64,000 bases of DNA from Bacillus thuringiensis (GCF_001182785.1 NZ_CP012101.1:62001-126000), one strand, 5' to 3'. Positions 18,147 to 27,413 are shown, counted from the first letter of the stretch. Made by a program: numbers and translations. The notes: generated from the sequence alone by a model not told the origin.

Positions 18147-19302
18147 AATCCAACACCCCGAATAATTGATTTTCTTCTTGTGGTAGGTTTTGCAACTTTA
18201 TATTCTCTTTCGGAACGCGATAAGGTTCAACTATCTTCTTGGCTTTACTTAATTCTAAATAAGGAGATTGTACTTTCTTTAATCCATTTAACTTTAATAT
18301 CATTTGGCCAGATTGCTCCAAGCGTTCTGAACCAGGAGTACCCATAATATTACTGTTAATTGTACTATCACATTTAAAGCCCATTCTAACCGTCATATTG
18401 AGCTTTAACTTACCATCCAGTACTTTTGCATCAGGGCGTTGCATACTTAGCATTAAAAAAACTCCAAGTGCCCTTCCGACTGCCGATATTTTTTCAACTA
18501 TAGACATACATTCTTTTTCGTCTTGCAACATGACCACTTCGTCGATAGCAAGTAAGATATATGGTTTCTGATTATCAGGATTTAATTTGTTGTATTCGTC
18601 AATATGATCTACTTCATACTCTTCCATCAATTTTCTACGTTCGCGTATTTCCTTCCACACTTTCTGCAGCATAATCTTCATTTCTATTTCTTCCATGCAA
18701 ACCTCTTTTACATGTTTCACCCTTCGCAAGAAATGAAATTCGGAATTCTTCAAATCACCCAGGTACAAATGTAATTTATCAGGAGACATATATTGAATGA
18801 GTGTGGACAGTACAACGCGTACCATACTACTTTTTCCGCTCCCTGTCTCTCCTGCAATTAGAAGATGCGGCGTGTTTGAAGCAATCATGTCATACGTAAT
18901 CATATTTCCAAATTGGTCACGCCCTACAATTACGGGAAGATGATGTTGTATAAGTAATGGTTGCCACTTCTTATAACTGTAATTGTATGCTTGTAGCCCA
19001 GCATCCGAATGAAACACATTAAGAACAAACCTTTTAATATCACCTTCAATTGCTACATTACGCCCTAATATTTGTTGAAAGCAAAACCACTTCTTTTCAA
19101 TGTTTTTCGGATCTAATCCGTTTGAAATGGTAAATATGTATCGAACCTTTTCTTTCGAGGAAAAAATGTCATGTATCTTCGGGTAAATGGGTACTTTTCC
19201 ACCTCTTGTTTGATGGTCTACATATAAACCTGCCTTTACAAATACCTCTATAAGCCGATTCTTCAAACTTTGTTTATGAAGCCAATCCTTTAAAATCCCC
19301 AT
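18136..19302 (-). CDS. FtsK/SpoIIIE-type DNA translocase ATPase
   Basis: A 388-residue RecA-fold ATPase with Walker A GETGSGKSS at residues 151-159, a Walker B-type strand PYILLAIDEVVML near residue 250, and LGVFLMLSMQRPDAKVLDGKLK, the arginine-bearing segment typical of FtsK and plasmid or ICE coupling-like translocases. There is no N-terminal membrane domain; the N-terminal 120 residues are basic and unclassified. It is the central gene of a minus-strand module: small membrane protein, translocase, replication-relaxation protein. A role in conjugative or replication-related DNA handling is inferred from family and context. Confidence 0.85.
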   Translation of the reverse strand: MGILKDWLHKQSLKNRLIEVFVKAGLYVDHQTRGGKVPIYPKIHDIFSSKEKVRYIFTISNGLDPKNIEKKWFCFQQILGRNVAIEGDIKRFVLNVFHSDAGLQAYNYSYKKWQPLLIQHHLPVIVGRDQFGNMITYDMIASNTPHLLIAGETGSGKSSMVRVVLSTLIQYMSPDKLHLYLGDLKNSEFHFLRRVKHVKEVCMEEIEMKIMLQKVWKEIRERRKLMEEYEVDHIDEYNKLNPDNQKPYILLAIDEVVMLQDEKECMSIVEKISAVGRALGVFLMLSMQRPDAKVLDGKLKLNMTVRMGFKCDSTINSNIMGTPGSERLEQSGQMILKLNGLKKVQSPYLELSKAKKIVEPYRVPKENIKLQNLPQEENQLFGVLDYEE

Positions 19303-19314
19303 GTAATTTCCTCC

Positions 19315-19509
19315 CTAAAACATCTCCACAATTTGAATGAATACATAACCAATGAAACAAACTCCACCTATCCTCATTCCATAATATATTCCATCACTTA
19401 AAAGTTTCGCTGCTGCAACATGATCATTTTTCACAAGATGCTTTTCTAACAACGCCCCTCCAATTGTCGTTACTCCTAAAGCTCCTAAAGAGATAAATGT
19501 AGTTAACAT
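19315..19509 (-). CDS. Small membrane protein upstream of the translocase
   Basis: 64 residues with two predicted membrane helices (residues 3-20 and 45-62) separated by a charged loop LLEKHLVKNDHVAAAKLL. It is 12 bases upstream of the FtsK-like start, in the same operon, with AGGGGAG as ribosome binding site. The translocase lacks its own membrane anchor, so this protein may supply one; that is inference from the context only. Confidence 0.65.
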   Translation of the reverse strand: MLTTFISLGALGVTTIGGALLEKHLVKNDHVAAAKLLSDGIYYGMRIGGVCFIGYVFIQIVEMF

Positions 19510-19574
19510 ATAAATCTCCCCTTTATAAACAGAATTTTGAATGTTGATGATACATGGGCTTACAAACTTAGAAA

Positions 19575-19620
19575 TTTGGTAGAGTTACCTTGATAGCTAA
19601 TTTGGTAGCAACCTTGATAC
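19575..19620. repeat. Tandem direct repeat in the divergent promoter region
   Basis: Two copies of TTTGGTAG-N(2-4)-ACCTTGATA at 19575-19595 and 19601-19619, between the divergent XRE regulator and the FtsK-like operon. This is the expected place for an operator or iteron. Further on, TGCAAA/TTTGCA motifs repeat near 19650-19690. Confidence 0.55.
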
Positions 19621-19713
19621 ATCTTATTGTGAATAGCTTGTACAATATGCAAATTTTTCTTTGCAATTGCGTATAGTTTTTTGCATTTTGGACAAGGATG
19701 ATTAAAAAAGATT

Positions 19714-19959
19714 ATGGAGGAGATTAGCGTGTGGGGTAGAGGTATTGGGAGACATAGAACAAAGCTAGCTAAATTTTTAGCTAGCTACGATTACTCAATT
19801 CAGGATTTTTCTAAAGCTAGTAAAGTAAACAGAAATACATTAGGCCAACTGTGTAATGACAAGGATTATGTACCATCACCAAATACAATGCAAAAAATAA
19901 TGAAGATTGTTAGAAAACATGATTCTCGAAAACAAGTAACTGACTTTTGGCATATATAA
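19714..19959 (+). CDS. XRE-family transcriptional regulator, 81 residues
   Basis: A single-domain Cro/C1-type helix-turn-helix protein: KLAKFLASYDYSIQDFSKASKVNRNTLGQLCND covers the HTH, followed by PSPNTMQKIMKIVRKH. It is divergent from the FtsK-like operon and flanks the tandem repeat operator candidate, so it probably represses that operon or itself. AGGAG precedes the start region. A hairpin overlaps its stop codon. Confidence 0.8.
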   Translation: MEEISVWGRGIGRHRTKLAKFLASYDYSIQDFSKASKVNRNTLGQLCNDKDYVPSPNTMQKIMKIVRKHDSRKQVTDFWHI

Positions 19960-19981
19960 AGAGAATAAACTCTTTATATAT
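19952..19981 (+). terminator. Terminator-like hairpin overlapping the XRE stop codon
   Basis: ATATATAAAGAG / CTCTTTATATAT with a six-base loop; only a weak T tract follows. Confidence 0.5.
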
Positions 19982-20081
19982 CATTCCTTATGCAAGCTTG
20001 ATATTAATTTTTATAGGGATACGGTAACGATTCCTTATAGGCATTTCCTTACTGCCCTCTCGTTCTCGCACTAAGCCTTAA

Positions 20082-20318
20082 TTAATTTTTTAGTAGTGGA
20101 AGATTGTTTTCTTTTATTAAATCATAAATGAATTTTTCTAATACACTTTCAGCTGCTTCTCGCATTTGATCCGGTGTTGAATCATTAAACACCTTTTCTA
20201 TCTCCCTAAGTAGTTGTTTTAAAGAATGGTTTTCCTTGCTATTTTCCAGGAATTCTTCACCTAACCCTTGAACAAATGTACTAATAACAATTACCTTTTC
20301 CAATTTAGTTAGTTCCAC
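20082..20318 (-). CDS. Hypothetical protein, 78 residues
   Basis: A small acidic, helical, soluble protein (GTG start, MELTKLEKVIVISTFVQGLGEEFLENSKENHSL with breaks) preceded by AGGAGG at good spacing. No motif recognised. It lies convergently to the XRE gene at the edge of the FtsK-like module and may be accessory to it. Confidence 0.55.
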   Translation of the reverse strand: MELTKLEKVIVISTFVQGLGEEFLENSKENHSLKQLLREIEKVFNDSTPDQMREAAESVLEKFIYDLIKENNLPLLKN

Positions 20319-20574
20319 CTCTATTCCTCCTAATCAGATTATCATTCTCATCAAACATGACCTCTCCCCTAATTAAAAAAGAGTTACAAAAAGTCTTGTT
20401 GTTATGACAAGATATGCATAGATATTGTCGATTCTCATGATTTAAGTATTATATATATCCTGCGGTCTAGTCTTAACGAAATGCTCAGGAACTTCCCTAA
20501 ATCGTATAATTTTCATAATAGACCAGTAAAAGTCTCTAAAGGTATTACTTTAAATTCGAATCACACGTTTGTTA

Positions 20575-20620
20575 GGATCTATAAATCCACACTAGAGGTA
20601 AAAAGTGGATTTATAGATCC
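20575..20620. repeat. Perfect 16-bp inverted repeat
   Basis: GGATCTATAAATCCAC and GTGGATTTATAGATCC are separated by 14 bases and followed by TATTTTT. The overlapping 90-codon plus-strand frame is therefore probably not a gene. It could be a terminator or a protein-binding or replication hairpin. Confidence 0.6.
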
Positions 20621-20743
20621 GTATTTTTGGACAAATTTACCGGATGAATTAGCAGAAACTTTGTGTTATTCTGAATTTGTTGGATATCCCAATACATTCA
20701 ACAATGCTCAAAATTGCATATTTATTATGCAACCATCCATCCT

Positions 20744-20797
20744 GATACCTTAGCTAATACTTCTCCCTAATTGTCGTTATTGCTAAGGTATCTTTTT
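20744..20797 (+). terminator. Rho-independent terminator
   Basis: GATACCTTAGC / GCTAAGGTATC followed by TTTTT, with a 27-base loop region. It ends a possible untranslated transcript containing the 16-bp palindrome. The 20798-21025 stretch holds no gene. Confidence 0.6.
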
Positions 20798-21025
20798 AGA
20801 TGTCCTGTGTGCAGTGCGTTTTATCACAGTGATAAATCTATTTTCCCCATCATGTTATCAATACTTTTAGTACATATTCTTAATAAAATTAAATTCCATA
20901 TTTTTACTTTGTGTATATAATTTTTACGTCTTTAAGATTTGTCCTTACCATTTTGAAATCTTATGTTAAAATCTAAACATATTTTTGGACCACTAAACTA
21001 ATATATAAAGTTTAAGTAACAAACT

Positions 21026-23002
21026 TTATATATTAAATGGTTGCCATAAAGACAAGGCAAATATCCAAGTAGGATCTCCATTTCCTTGATAGCTTTGAAC
21101 CGCTTCATAAAATTTCCCTTGATACTCTACTTTATCTCCTTTTGTATATGCCTTTTTGGGATCCCATTTTTCATACGTTACATTTTGACTCTTTGTTGTT
21201 ACTGTAAGGATGTTGCTTTGAACCGAGATATTTCCAGCCGTATCTACAGCCTTTACAGTATATTTATATTCTTTATTAGCTGTAAGGTTTTGATCAGTAA
21301 ACTTTGTTTCTTGTACAGTTTGAATTAATTGTCCATCACGTAACACTTGATACTCTTTTACACCCACATTGTCTGTAGAAGGATTCCATTTTAGCTCTAC
21401 ACTGTCTGATGCAACATTGCTTGCATATAATCCTTGTGGTTGTGTTGGAGCTTCTGTGTCCGGTTTCGGATTAACAATTTGATTTACTTTCTTCAGGCCA
21501 TCCTTTGTAACTTCATATATTACTTTTTTATCAAAGCTTTCGCGTTTAATATTATCCAGATTTGTTAATGTCGCTCTCTCTCCACCTTCTAGGTGTATAA
21601 GTTCAATAAAATTGCCTACTTTTACTGGGACTGTTTTTGATTCAGCATTTTGTTGATTATTCCCATAAATCTCTTTGTTATATACCACTTTACCTGATGT
21701 ATCCTGTACTTTAATACTTGCATACGTACTATCAAAATAATTGTGTGGTGTACCTGCTATTAAACTAACTTGCAATTCTTCTGTTGATTTATTTAAATCA
21801 AGTTTTGCAAATTCAAAATCTCCTATACCCTTCATCGACCATGCAAACCGATCCCCTTCTAAAATGTTTGGAGATTCATTTTTGATTTTCACCTTTTTTT
21901 CCACAGTTTGATCAAATATATCTGTTAATACAATTTTTGCATAAGTATTTGTTGGTAATGATATAGATTGACTGATTCCATTTTGGTAAGATTTAATATC
22001 ATTAATTACGTTAATCGGTTGGCCCGTCATATTTTCATTATTATAAATTTCAATTTTCCCCTTAAATTGAGGTGTACTACTATCTTTTAATTGCCAAGTT
22101 ATATTTAATTTTTCATTTTCATAATACATAGACTTTACATCATAATCTAGTTTTCCTATTTCAGGTTGGCTAGGTTGATTTAACGTAAATGTTTTTCCTG
22201 TTCCAATAGTTGATCGAGAGTCTCCCCCAGCCTTAAACCAAAGATATTCTGAAGTAGCTCCCCCATCCCAATTATTATTCAATGGCTCTTGCCCCTCTAT
22301 TGATTGAGTATTCCAAGATGTCCATTTTTTATCTGAGATATTTCTTCCATATCCATTTTTTACACGTGCCTCTCTTACATCTTGTCCATTACCAAGCCAG
22401 TCTTCTTGAAACAGCGTTTGTCCATAGTTAAATGTAACGTTAGGAACTGGAAAGTCCATAATCCCAATAAGCTTCCATTGGTTTTTTGAAACATCTTTTA
22501 ACCACTGTCCAAATTTTGTGTGTCCATTCTCTTGCCAAGAACGCATTGTCATGCGATACCAATTATAATTCTTCCAATCATATGTCGTCTGAATTTTAAG
22601 ACCTGTTCCTTCTCCACCAAAATTACTTGCAACTGATGTAGGGGATACATATTCTGCTTTTATTGCCTCCTTAGAAGAAATAGGGTCCCAAACTGCAAAG
22701 TGTAAAGTACGCTTTCCATTTTCATCAAAACCGCTTTGTTGTTGGAATCCAGCATACCCACCAGCTTCTCCCCCCTGGTTCCAGTTATGTACAGCCCAAT
22801 ATGTATAAGGTGCTGTTTGAACAGGAGACCAGTCTATACTAATAATATCTGAAGAAACACTATTTTTAGGTGTAACATAAACTCCTGGAGCAGACGCCGC
22901 CTCTATGATAGAAATTGATGTTCCAAACATCGAAAACACCGTACTAGCTGCTGTAATTGCTAGGATTTTTTTGACGCCATTTCTTGTTCTTTGATTGAAC
23001 AT
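21026..23002 (-). CDS. Secreted DUF3472-like, mucin-binding, FnIII and chitin-binding protein
   Basis: A 658-residue exported protein. Residues 1-36 are a signal peptide (NGVKKILAITAAST... ending IIEAASA). Residues about 40-270 resemble DUF3472 (YWAVHNWNQGGEAGGYAGFQ, TTYDWKNYNWYRM, TSEYLWFKAGGD). Residues about 285-375 are a beta-sandwich of unknown type. Residues about 390-510 (GDRFAWSMKGIGDFEFAKLD, LIAGTPHNYFDSTYASI, HLEGGERATL) resemble the mucin/carbohydrate-binding module of enhancin-type metalloproteases. Residues about 520-605 are a fibronectin type III domain (PTQPQGLYASNVASDSVELKW). Residues about 615-658 are a CBM5/12 chitin-binding domain (WDPKKAYTKGDKVEYQGKFY). Mucin and chitin binding together suggest action at the insect peritrophic matrix; that role is inferred. 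Confidence 0.85.
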   Translation of the reverse strand: MFNQRTRNGVKKILAITAASTVFSMFGTSISIIEAASAPGVYVTPKNSVSSDIISIDWSPVQTAPYTYWAVHNWNQGGEAGGYAGFQQQSGFDENGKRTLHFAVWDPISSKEAIKAEYVSPTSVASNFGGEGTGLKIQTTYDWKNYNWYRMTMRSWQENGHTKFGQWLKDVSKNQWKLIGIMDFPVPNVTFNYGQTLFQEDWLGNGQDVREARVKNGYGRNISDKKWTSWNTQSIEGQEPLNNNWDGGATSEYLWFKAGGDSRSTIGTGKTFTLNQPSQPEIGKLDYDVKSMYYENEKLNITWQLKDSSTPQFKGKIEIYNNENMTGQPINVINDIKSYQNGISQSISLPTNTYAKIVLTDIFDQTVEKKVKIKNESPNILEGDRFAWSMKGIGDFEFAKLDLNKSTEELQVSLIAGTPHNYFDSTYASIKVQDTSGKVVYNKEIYGNNQQNAESKTVPVKVGNFIELIHLEGGERATLTNLDNIKRESFDKKVIYEVTKDGLKKVNQIVNPKPDTEAPTQPQGLYASNVASDSVELKWNPSTDNVGVKEYQVLRDGQLIQTVQETKFTDQNLTANKEYKYTVKAVDTAGNISVQSNILTVTTKSQNVTYEKWDPKKAYTKGDKVEYQGKFYEAVQSYQGNGDPTWIFALSLWQPFNI

Positions 23003-23335
23003 AATTTTCCCTCTCCTCTTTCGTTATTAATAACTATTTAAAATAATATCTCTCTATATGCAATTGAACAAATTTTCCATGAATGTAGTACTATTTTAAT
23101 AAAATGGATATATTTGACGTTATTTTCACTGTTATTCAATAAGCATTTATAGTATTTCGTTATAAATTTAAGTTATATATCGCTGAATTTATCCTATTAA
23201 CAATAGAAAAATTCATAAAAATAAAAATATTTCAGAACTTTTTAAGCACTTATTAATTAAAAACCCCCCATTTTTCTACAAATGAGGGCGTAATGCGTTG
23301 AAAATCTTATAGTTTACTTTCTACATCTTACTTAT
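23003..23335. other. Intergenic between the chitin-binding protein gene and nat
   Basis: Holds the ribosome binding site and presumed promoter of the secreted protein, and the nat terminator at 23261-23289. Very AT-rich; no gene seen. Confidence 0.4.
23261..23289 (-). terminator. nat terminator
   Basis: On the minus strand CCCTCATTT, a short loop, AAATGGGGGG, then TTTTT; just after the nat stop codon. Confidence 0.65.
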
Positions 23336-24142
23336 CTAAAAAATATTGAATTCATTTTTAAGTATTTGATGATATTGTTTCTCTGTTATTTCTTTTTTAA
23401 TTTTCTTTCCATGCCGGGTTTCTGTAAAACTTCGCTTAGTAAGTGCAATATGCCCGTGTTCAATTAATTTGCAAATAATATTCGCCTTATTTACTGGTGA
23501 TTCTGGATGCTCTATAACCATGTTTTGTATAGCATTCACTTTCTTTTCATTAATTGCATTTAAATAAAAAGCATAACCGATAGACCAGGTATCACTAAGA
23601 TCAGAATCAAAAAAATGTGAAGTTTCTCCATTTTCCCCTTTTTTCATTTCTAATACATGCGTTCCTTTCTCCGTATTTTGTTTGCGAACACGATATTCGC
23701 CCGTTACAGAAGTCACGCTGTCACCGTGAAAAGGAACAGGATGTAAAGGGAGATAGGATGCAAAACCGGCGTCTATAATATAGTTTTCATATTTGTGTTG
23801 TAAAACGATAAGGGCATGGCCATCATCAGGGTTCCACTTTCTTGTTTTTGGATCATATAGAGTTCCAGCTATTCGATACACATTAAATCCACAATCACAC
23901 AAAAAATAATATAATAAAGAATTAATTTCATAGCATAATCCGCCACGATTCTTTAAAAGCAGCTTTTCTTCAATATTTTCTCTAGAAAATTCTTTCGTAT
24001 TTCCTTCCATGATGTCTATGTTTTCATAAGGTAATAAGTGCCCCATCTGCAAAAGAATTCTATGTAAATCTTCGAATTTCACATTTTCTCTTGGGGGAAT
24101 TTTTAATTTTGAGAAAAACTTTTTTTGTAATTCAGTTAACAT
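23336..24142 (-). CDS. nat: Arylamine N-acetyltransferase
   Basis: A 268-residue cytosolic enzyme transferring acetyl from acetyl-CoA to arylamines, arylhydroxylamines or hydrazines. The catalytic triad is visible: Cys70 in NRGGLCYEINSLLYYFL, His109 in DDGHALIVL and Asp124 in YIIDAGFAS. LPYENIDI near residue 40 is also a family signature. Length is normal (250-280). It stands alone with its own ribosome binding site (GGAGGAG) and terminator. Confidence 0.93.
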   Translation of the reverse strand: MLTELQKKFFSKLKIPPRENVKFEDLHRILLQMGHLLPYENIDIMEGNTKEFSRENIEEKLLLKNRGGLCYEINSLLYYFLCDCGFNVYRIAGTLYDPKTRKWNPDDGHALIVLQHKYENYIIDAGFASYLPLHPVPFHGDSVTSVTGEYRVRKQNTEKGTHVLEMKKGENGETSHFFDSDLSDTWSIGYAFYLNAINEKKVNAIQNMVIEHPESPVNKANIICKLIEHGHIALTKRSFTETRHGKKIKKEITEKQYHQILKNEFNIF

Positions 24143-24465
24143 TATATATCTCCTCCATTTGCAGAAATTATATTTATTTACCTATATATTAAGACTACTA
24201 ATTATATATGGTGTACAGCATGATTAATACATTTCATAAAAGTGTGTAGCACTAACCCTATTAGCGACAATTAAGGAGCAAGTGCTCAAAAATTCCTTAA
24301 TATTTATTCAAATGTATGTTTTTGATATCTTTGCTAATTCCCCAAAACTGAGTTGATAAGAATTTTAAATGTAACGTATAAAAGTGTACTTTATGAAAAA
24401 TCAAAAATAGAGAATCTAAGATGCAGTTATTATTCAGATAAATAACTATATAACCTTTAATCCTT

Positions 24466-24867
24466 CTACTTATACATATAATACTCTTTATATCGTTCAA
24501 ACTTAGATTTTTTTGTTTTTGCTGGTATTATGGGTGACCTTAATGTTTTAGAGGGTGCCGCTTGCTTTGGCATTTCTAATACTCCACGTTTCTTGAGCTC
24601 TCTATACAAACTACTCACTTTGCACCCTACTATTTTCGCAATGTCTGGATATTCGGTCCCTTGATTAAATAATTGAACTGCTTGTTTGCATCTTTCATCC
24701 CATTTTTCTTCTGTCGTTCGATTTTTAACTGATTTTTTTTCTAGCTTGAAATACTCTCTTTCTATATTACACTTCTCCGCATTATACTGTTCTGCGTCCG
24801 CTTGAAGATTACAAAACTCCTCCCCCTCTAAGGGTATCATTTGTGCTTTTTTCGTAATTACTTTCAT
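24466..24867 (-). CDS. Helix-turn-helix protein, 133 residues
   Basis: A small basic protein. Residues about 58-95 form a resolvase/transposase-type HTH (CKQAVQLFNQGTEYPDIAKIVGCKVSSLYRELKKRGV). The first half is charged and helical. The C-terminus is basic with repeated Lys (AKTKKSKFERYKEYY). AGGTGA precedes the ATG. Probably a DNA-binding plasmid protein; specific role unknown. Confidence 0.6.
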   Translation of the reverse strand: MKVITKKAQMIPLEGEEFCNLQADAEQYNAEKCNIEREYFKLEKKSVKNRTTEEKWDERCKQAVQLFNQGTEYPDIAKIVGCKVSSLYRELKKRGVLEMPKQAAPSKTLRSPIIPAKTKKSKFERYKEYYMYK

Positions 24868-25927
24868 GTTTCATTCACCTCATTTTATTTGATAAATTCT
24901 CGCATCCTACTACGTTATCTACAATTCTTGCTAGTTTCTCAGATAATACTTATAATAAGGCCATTAATACTTCTATCCTTATCACTTCTATTACAACTTT
25001 TAATTAATTATTTACAAGCCACATTGATTTTGCTGTTTACGTAAACTACTTATTTGACATTCAAATTGATGTACATTTCTTATACATATCCATTCCTTCT
25101 TAACACCAGCGCATGCTAGCAAATGTAATCCCACTTCAGTTTTATTTTTCTTTTATCAGCCTTTTCATCAAAAATCAATTCCGTTCCTATTTGACATACT
25201 GCTTTTCCAATTTTTTAATCATCAATACAATATTTATGTACACTACTAGTATGATGATCTTGCAAATCTAAAATACAAATTCTCATTTCTCTATTATTCA
25301 TAATTCCAATCTCTGCGGTATAATAGTTGCCAATATTACACCACTAATGACAGCGCTTTCTAATTCTAATAGATTTGATTCATCCCATTTGAACAAGTCT
25401 ATCCATTTTTGAATCCAACTCCAAACAAGCCTACAATTCCATTCAAAACAACGGGTATTTTAGTCTGAATTTTAAAATTATTTTTCTGTACAAATGTTGC
25501 CGATGTGGTAAAATTATAAATGAAAAAGAGTATGGATTTAAAAGAAGCCAATGAATATAAAAATTGGCTTTTTTCTTGATGGAAAATGAAACAAAAACTT
25601 CTTTAAATCTTTATTAGTGATAAGTTTTAAAGAAAATCCATCCTGGCTATAGTTTTACACAATTGTAAACTATAGTAAATTGATATTATTAATATTGAAT
25701 ATTCTTAACATTAATCCCACCTATACACATCCACAAACAAAATATTACTATTAATTTCTACTAATTTTTTGTAAACATACTAAATTATCACCTTTCTATT
25801 AGATTTATTTATCATTAAATTTATATATTATTTTTTAATATAATTAATCCCTTTTTACATTTAATATTTACCTTACAAATAAAGGTAATCTATCACGTAT
25901 AGTGAATCTGAATAAGGGATATGAAGT
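24868..25927. other. Long AT-rich region without a supported gene
   Basis: About 1 kb with only short frames lacking ribosome binding sites. It includes a possible small transcript: a TGGTAAAATTAT promoter-like box near 25506 and a terminator hairpin AGCCAAT / ATTGGCT with TTTTTT at 25546-25575. Confidence 0.4.
25546..25575 (+). terminator. Small terminator hairpin
   Basis: AGCCAAT, a ten-base loop, ATTGGCT, then TTTTTTC. Confidence 0.55.
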
Positions 25928-26008
25928 TTACACATCTTCTGTACCTACTACACCACTCACAAATAATCCTGTTCTTAAAAGTGTTGCTGCTAATAATGTT
26001 TTAATCAT
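25928..26008 (-). CDS. 26-residue peptide with signal-like sequence
   Basis: MIKTLLAATLLRTGLFVSGV followed by VGTEDV is read from an ATG preceded by AAGGAGG at ideal spacing. It has a basic start and a hydrophobic stretch, so it could be a small exported peptide precursor (Phr/PapR-like in architecture) or the surviving N-terminus of a secreted protein truncated by decay. No receptor gene adjoins it. Below the length of most ORF calling. Confidence 0.35.
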   Translation of the reverse strand: MIKTLLAATLLRTGLFVSGVVGTEDV

Positions 26009-26164
26009 TTTTCATTACCTCCTTGTTTTGTTTGAGCATGCATTTAGCATAAAACAAGAATCTATAGTTGATATGGACTGTATCTGGAAATTATGTAAAG
26101 AAAAATAAGTGGTTTCTCGGTGCGTAGGCAAGAACATATTATTAAAATCTTTTTCAAGTTAAGA

Positions 26165-26205
26165 CCCTAATAGGGATTCTACCACATCGTTATCAACTTA
26201 AGAAA
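26165..26205 (+). mobile_element. IS231-like left terminus, solitary
   Basis: TACCACATCGTTATCAACTT and the following AAG match the IS231-type end, with no transposase after it and no matching right end found nearby. Confidence 0.45.
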
Positions 26206-26593
26206 TTAAATGTACCTCGAATCTCCCTATACGTCGCTCAAAAAGGTAGATGTAGTGTAACTCGGGAGAAACTTCTCCCCTGCGGGACATCCATTGTTGT
26301 CACAAGCAATTATGGAATGAAACATAGGACGATAGCTACAAAAACCTTACAATTGTTAAATCGAGTATTCACAGATTAATTCAGGCAACCAAAGTGGAAA
26401 TCATTAACCAACTACTCTTTGAGCTACAACTTAACGAGGAACAGTTAAACAAACTCAACAAATTGCGAAAACTAGTTAAAAACGAGGAAATCTGTATGAA
26501 ATCACAAACTGAAGTGGAAACAAATAACGAAAAACTAGCGTTGTTTACTTAGAACTTATGATTATTGGTTGAGAAGAAAACTACAATATAGAT
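26206..26593. other. Decayed coding sequence, unidentified
   Basis: Several overlapping short plus-strand frames (for example VEIINQLLFELQLNEEQLNK) look like a frameshifted former gene. Family not recognised. Confidence 0.3.
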
Positions 26594-26677
26594 AGAGCGC
26601 GGTATGCCATGAAAGTGGGACGTACTGTGCGGATCGGTGGAAAAGTTAGAAATAACCTTAAAGACTTACCTATCGAC
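26594..26677 (+). mobile_element. Group II intron 3' end (domains V-VI) fragment
   Basis: GAGCGCGGTATGCCATGAAA followed by GTGGGACGTACTGTGCGG has the shape of a group II intron domain V with its GAAA loop. A branch-type helix follows and the fragment ends CTTACCTATCGAC, as at the intron end at 314. It abuts the exon-like frame at 26686. No maturase remains. Confidence 0.5.
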
Positions 26678-26685
26678 AATCATGC

Positions 26686-27030
26686 AGTTATGCAAGAGCA
26701 AAATTACTGGAAAGGTCAAAAACAGAAGTTTCGAAAAAAAATAAAAAGTTATTTATTACATTAGAACCGCATTTGTATGAAAGACTGGAAGAGTTCGCAT
26801 TGTATAACGAAGATCTAAATCAAATCGCATCGGAGTTAGTAATAGAGGGCTTAGACTATATCTATAAAGAGGGCATACCTGTAATGTAATCTCATGCTTT
26901 TCAGCATTTTGTAAAAATTGAATTATCACCATTTCAACAAAAACTCTTACAACAATTAGCGCTCAAACGAGGATGTTCAACAAGAAAAACGGCATATCCA
27001 GTATTAAAATTCATGTTACAGACAAAGTAA
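26686..27030 (+). pseudogene. Ribbon-helix-helix-like tandem repeat protein, broken by a stop
   Basis: One frame of 115 codons interrupted by TAA at 26887-26889. The first part (KKLFITLEPHLYERLEEFAL, ASELVIEGLDYIYKEG) and the second (HFVKIELSPFQQKLLQQLAL, VLKFMLQTK) each resemble CopG/Arc-type ribbon-helix-helix units. The beginning is cut by the group II intron fragment. Plasmid partition or copy-control proteins have this fold; the identity here is not certain. Confidence 0.45.
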
Positions 27031-27127
27031 AAGAATCCAACGTTTAACGAAGGATTCTTTTACCTGGTGTTCGTTGGCAAATAGCTTCACCAAAGGAATT
27101 GAGTCTAGCCACTCAATTCCTTTTTTA
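27027..27127 (+). terminator. Two successive terminators
   Basis: AAAGAATCC / GGATTCTTTT (27030-27057), then GGAATTGAGT / ACTCAATTCC with TTTTTT (27095-27127). Confidence 0.7.
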
Positions 27128-27154
27128 TGTTATAAAAAAGTGTGTAATTTGTCA

Positions 27155-27413
27155 AAAAGCATTTGCTATAGAATAACAAATGCTTTTTGTTGAACTTGAA
27201 TTGATCACTTTCAGAAAGTATTTATATTGTTTGCCTTTTTCTCTTGAAAAATTGTACCCTCAATCACTAATTTTACCATAAAATATAGAAAATGTAGCGT
27301 TTTAATATAGAAAAACTTATTAGTTTTATATGGATTTTTTCTTTATAATAATGAAAGGTAGTTCCCGATTATAGATAGGCTCGCATACTTTTCTTGTATG
27401 AGAGCCTATCTAT
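27155..27413. other. Intergenic hairpins upstream of the Fic-like gene
   Basis: AAGCATTTG / CAAATGCTT with T tract (about 27156-27190) and a strong hairpin ATAGATAGGCTC-CATAC / GTATG-GAGCCTATCTAT (27371-27413). No coding sequence. Confidence 0.5.

Noticed and set aside
20481..20753. 90-codon plus-strand open frame
   Set aside because: It contains a perfect 16-bp palindrome, lacks a ribosome binding site and ends in a terminator stem; a structural element is likelier.
25902..26108. 68-codon plus-strand open frame
   Set aside because: It is opposite the 26-residue peptide gene that has the strong ribosome binding site; the plus-strand frame has none.
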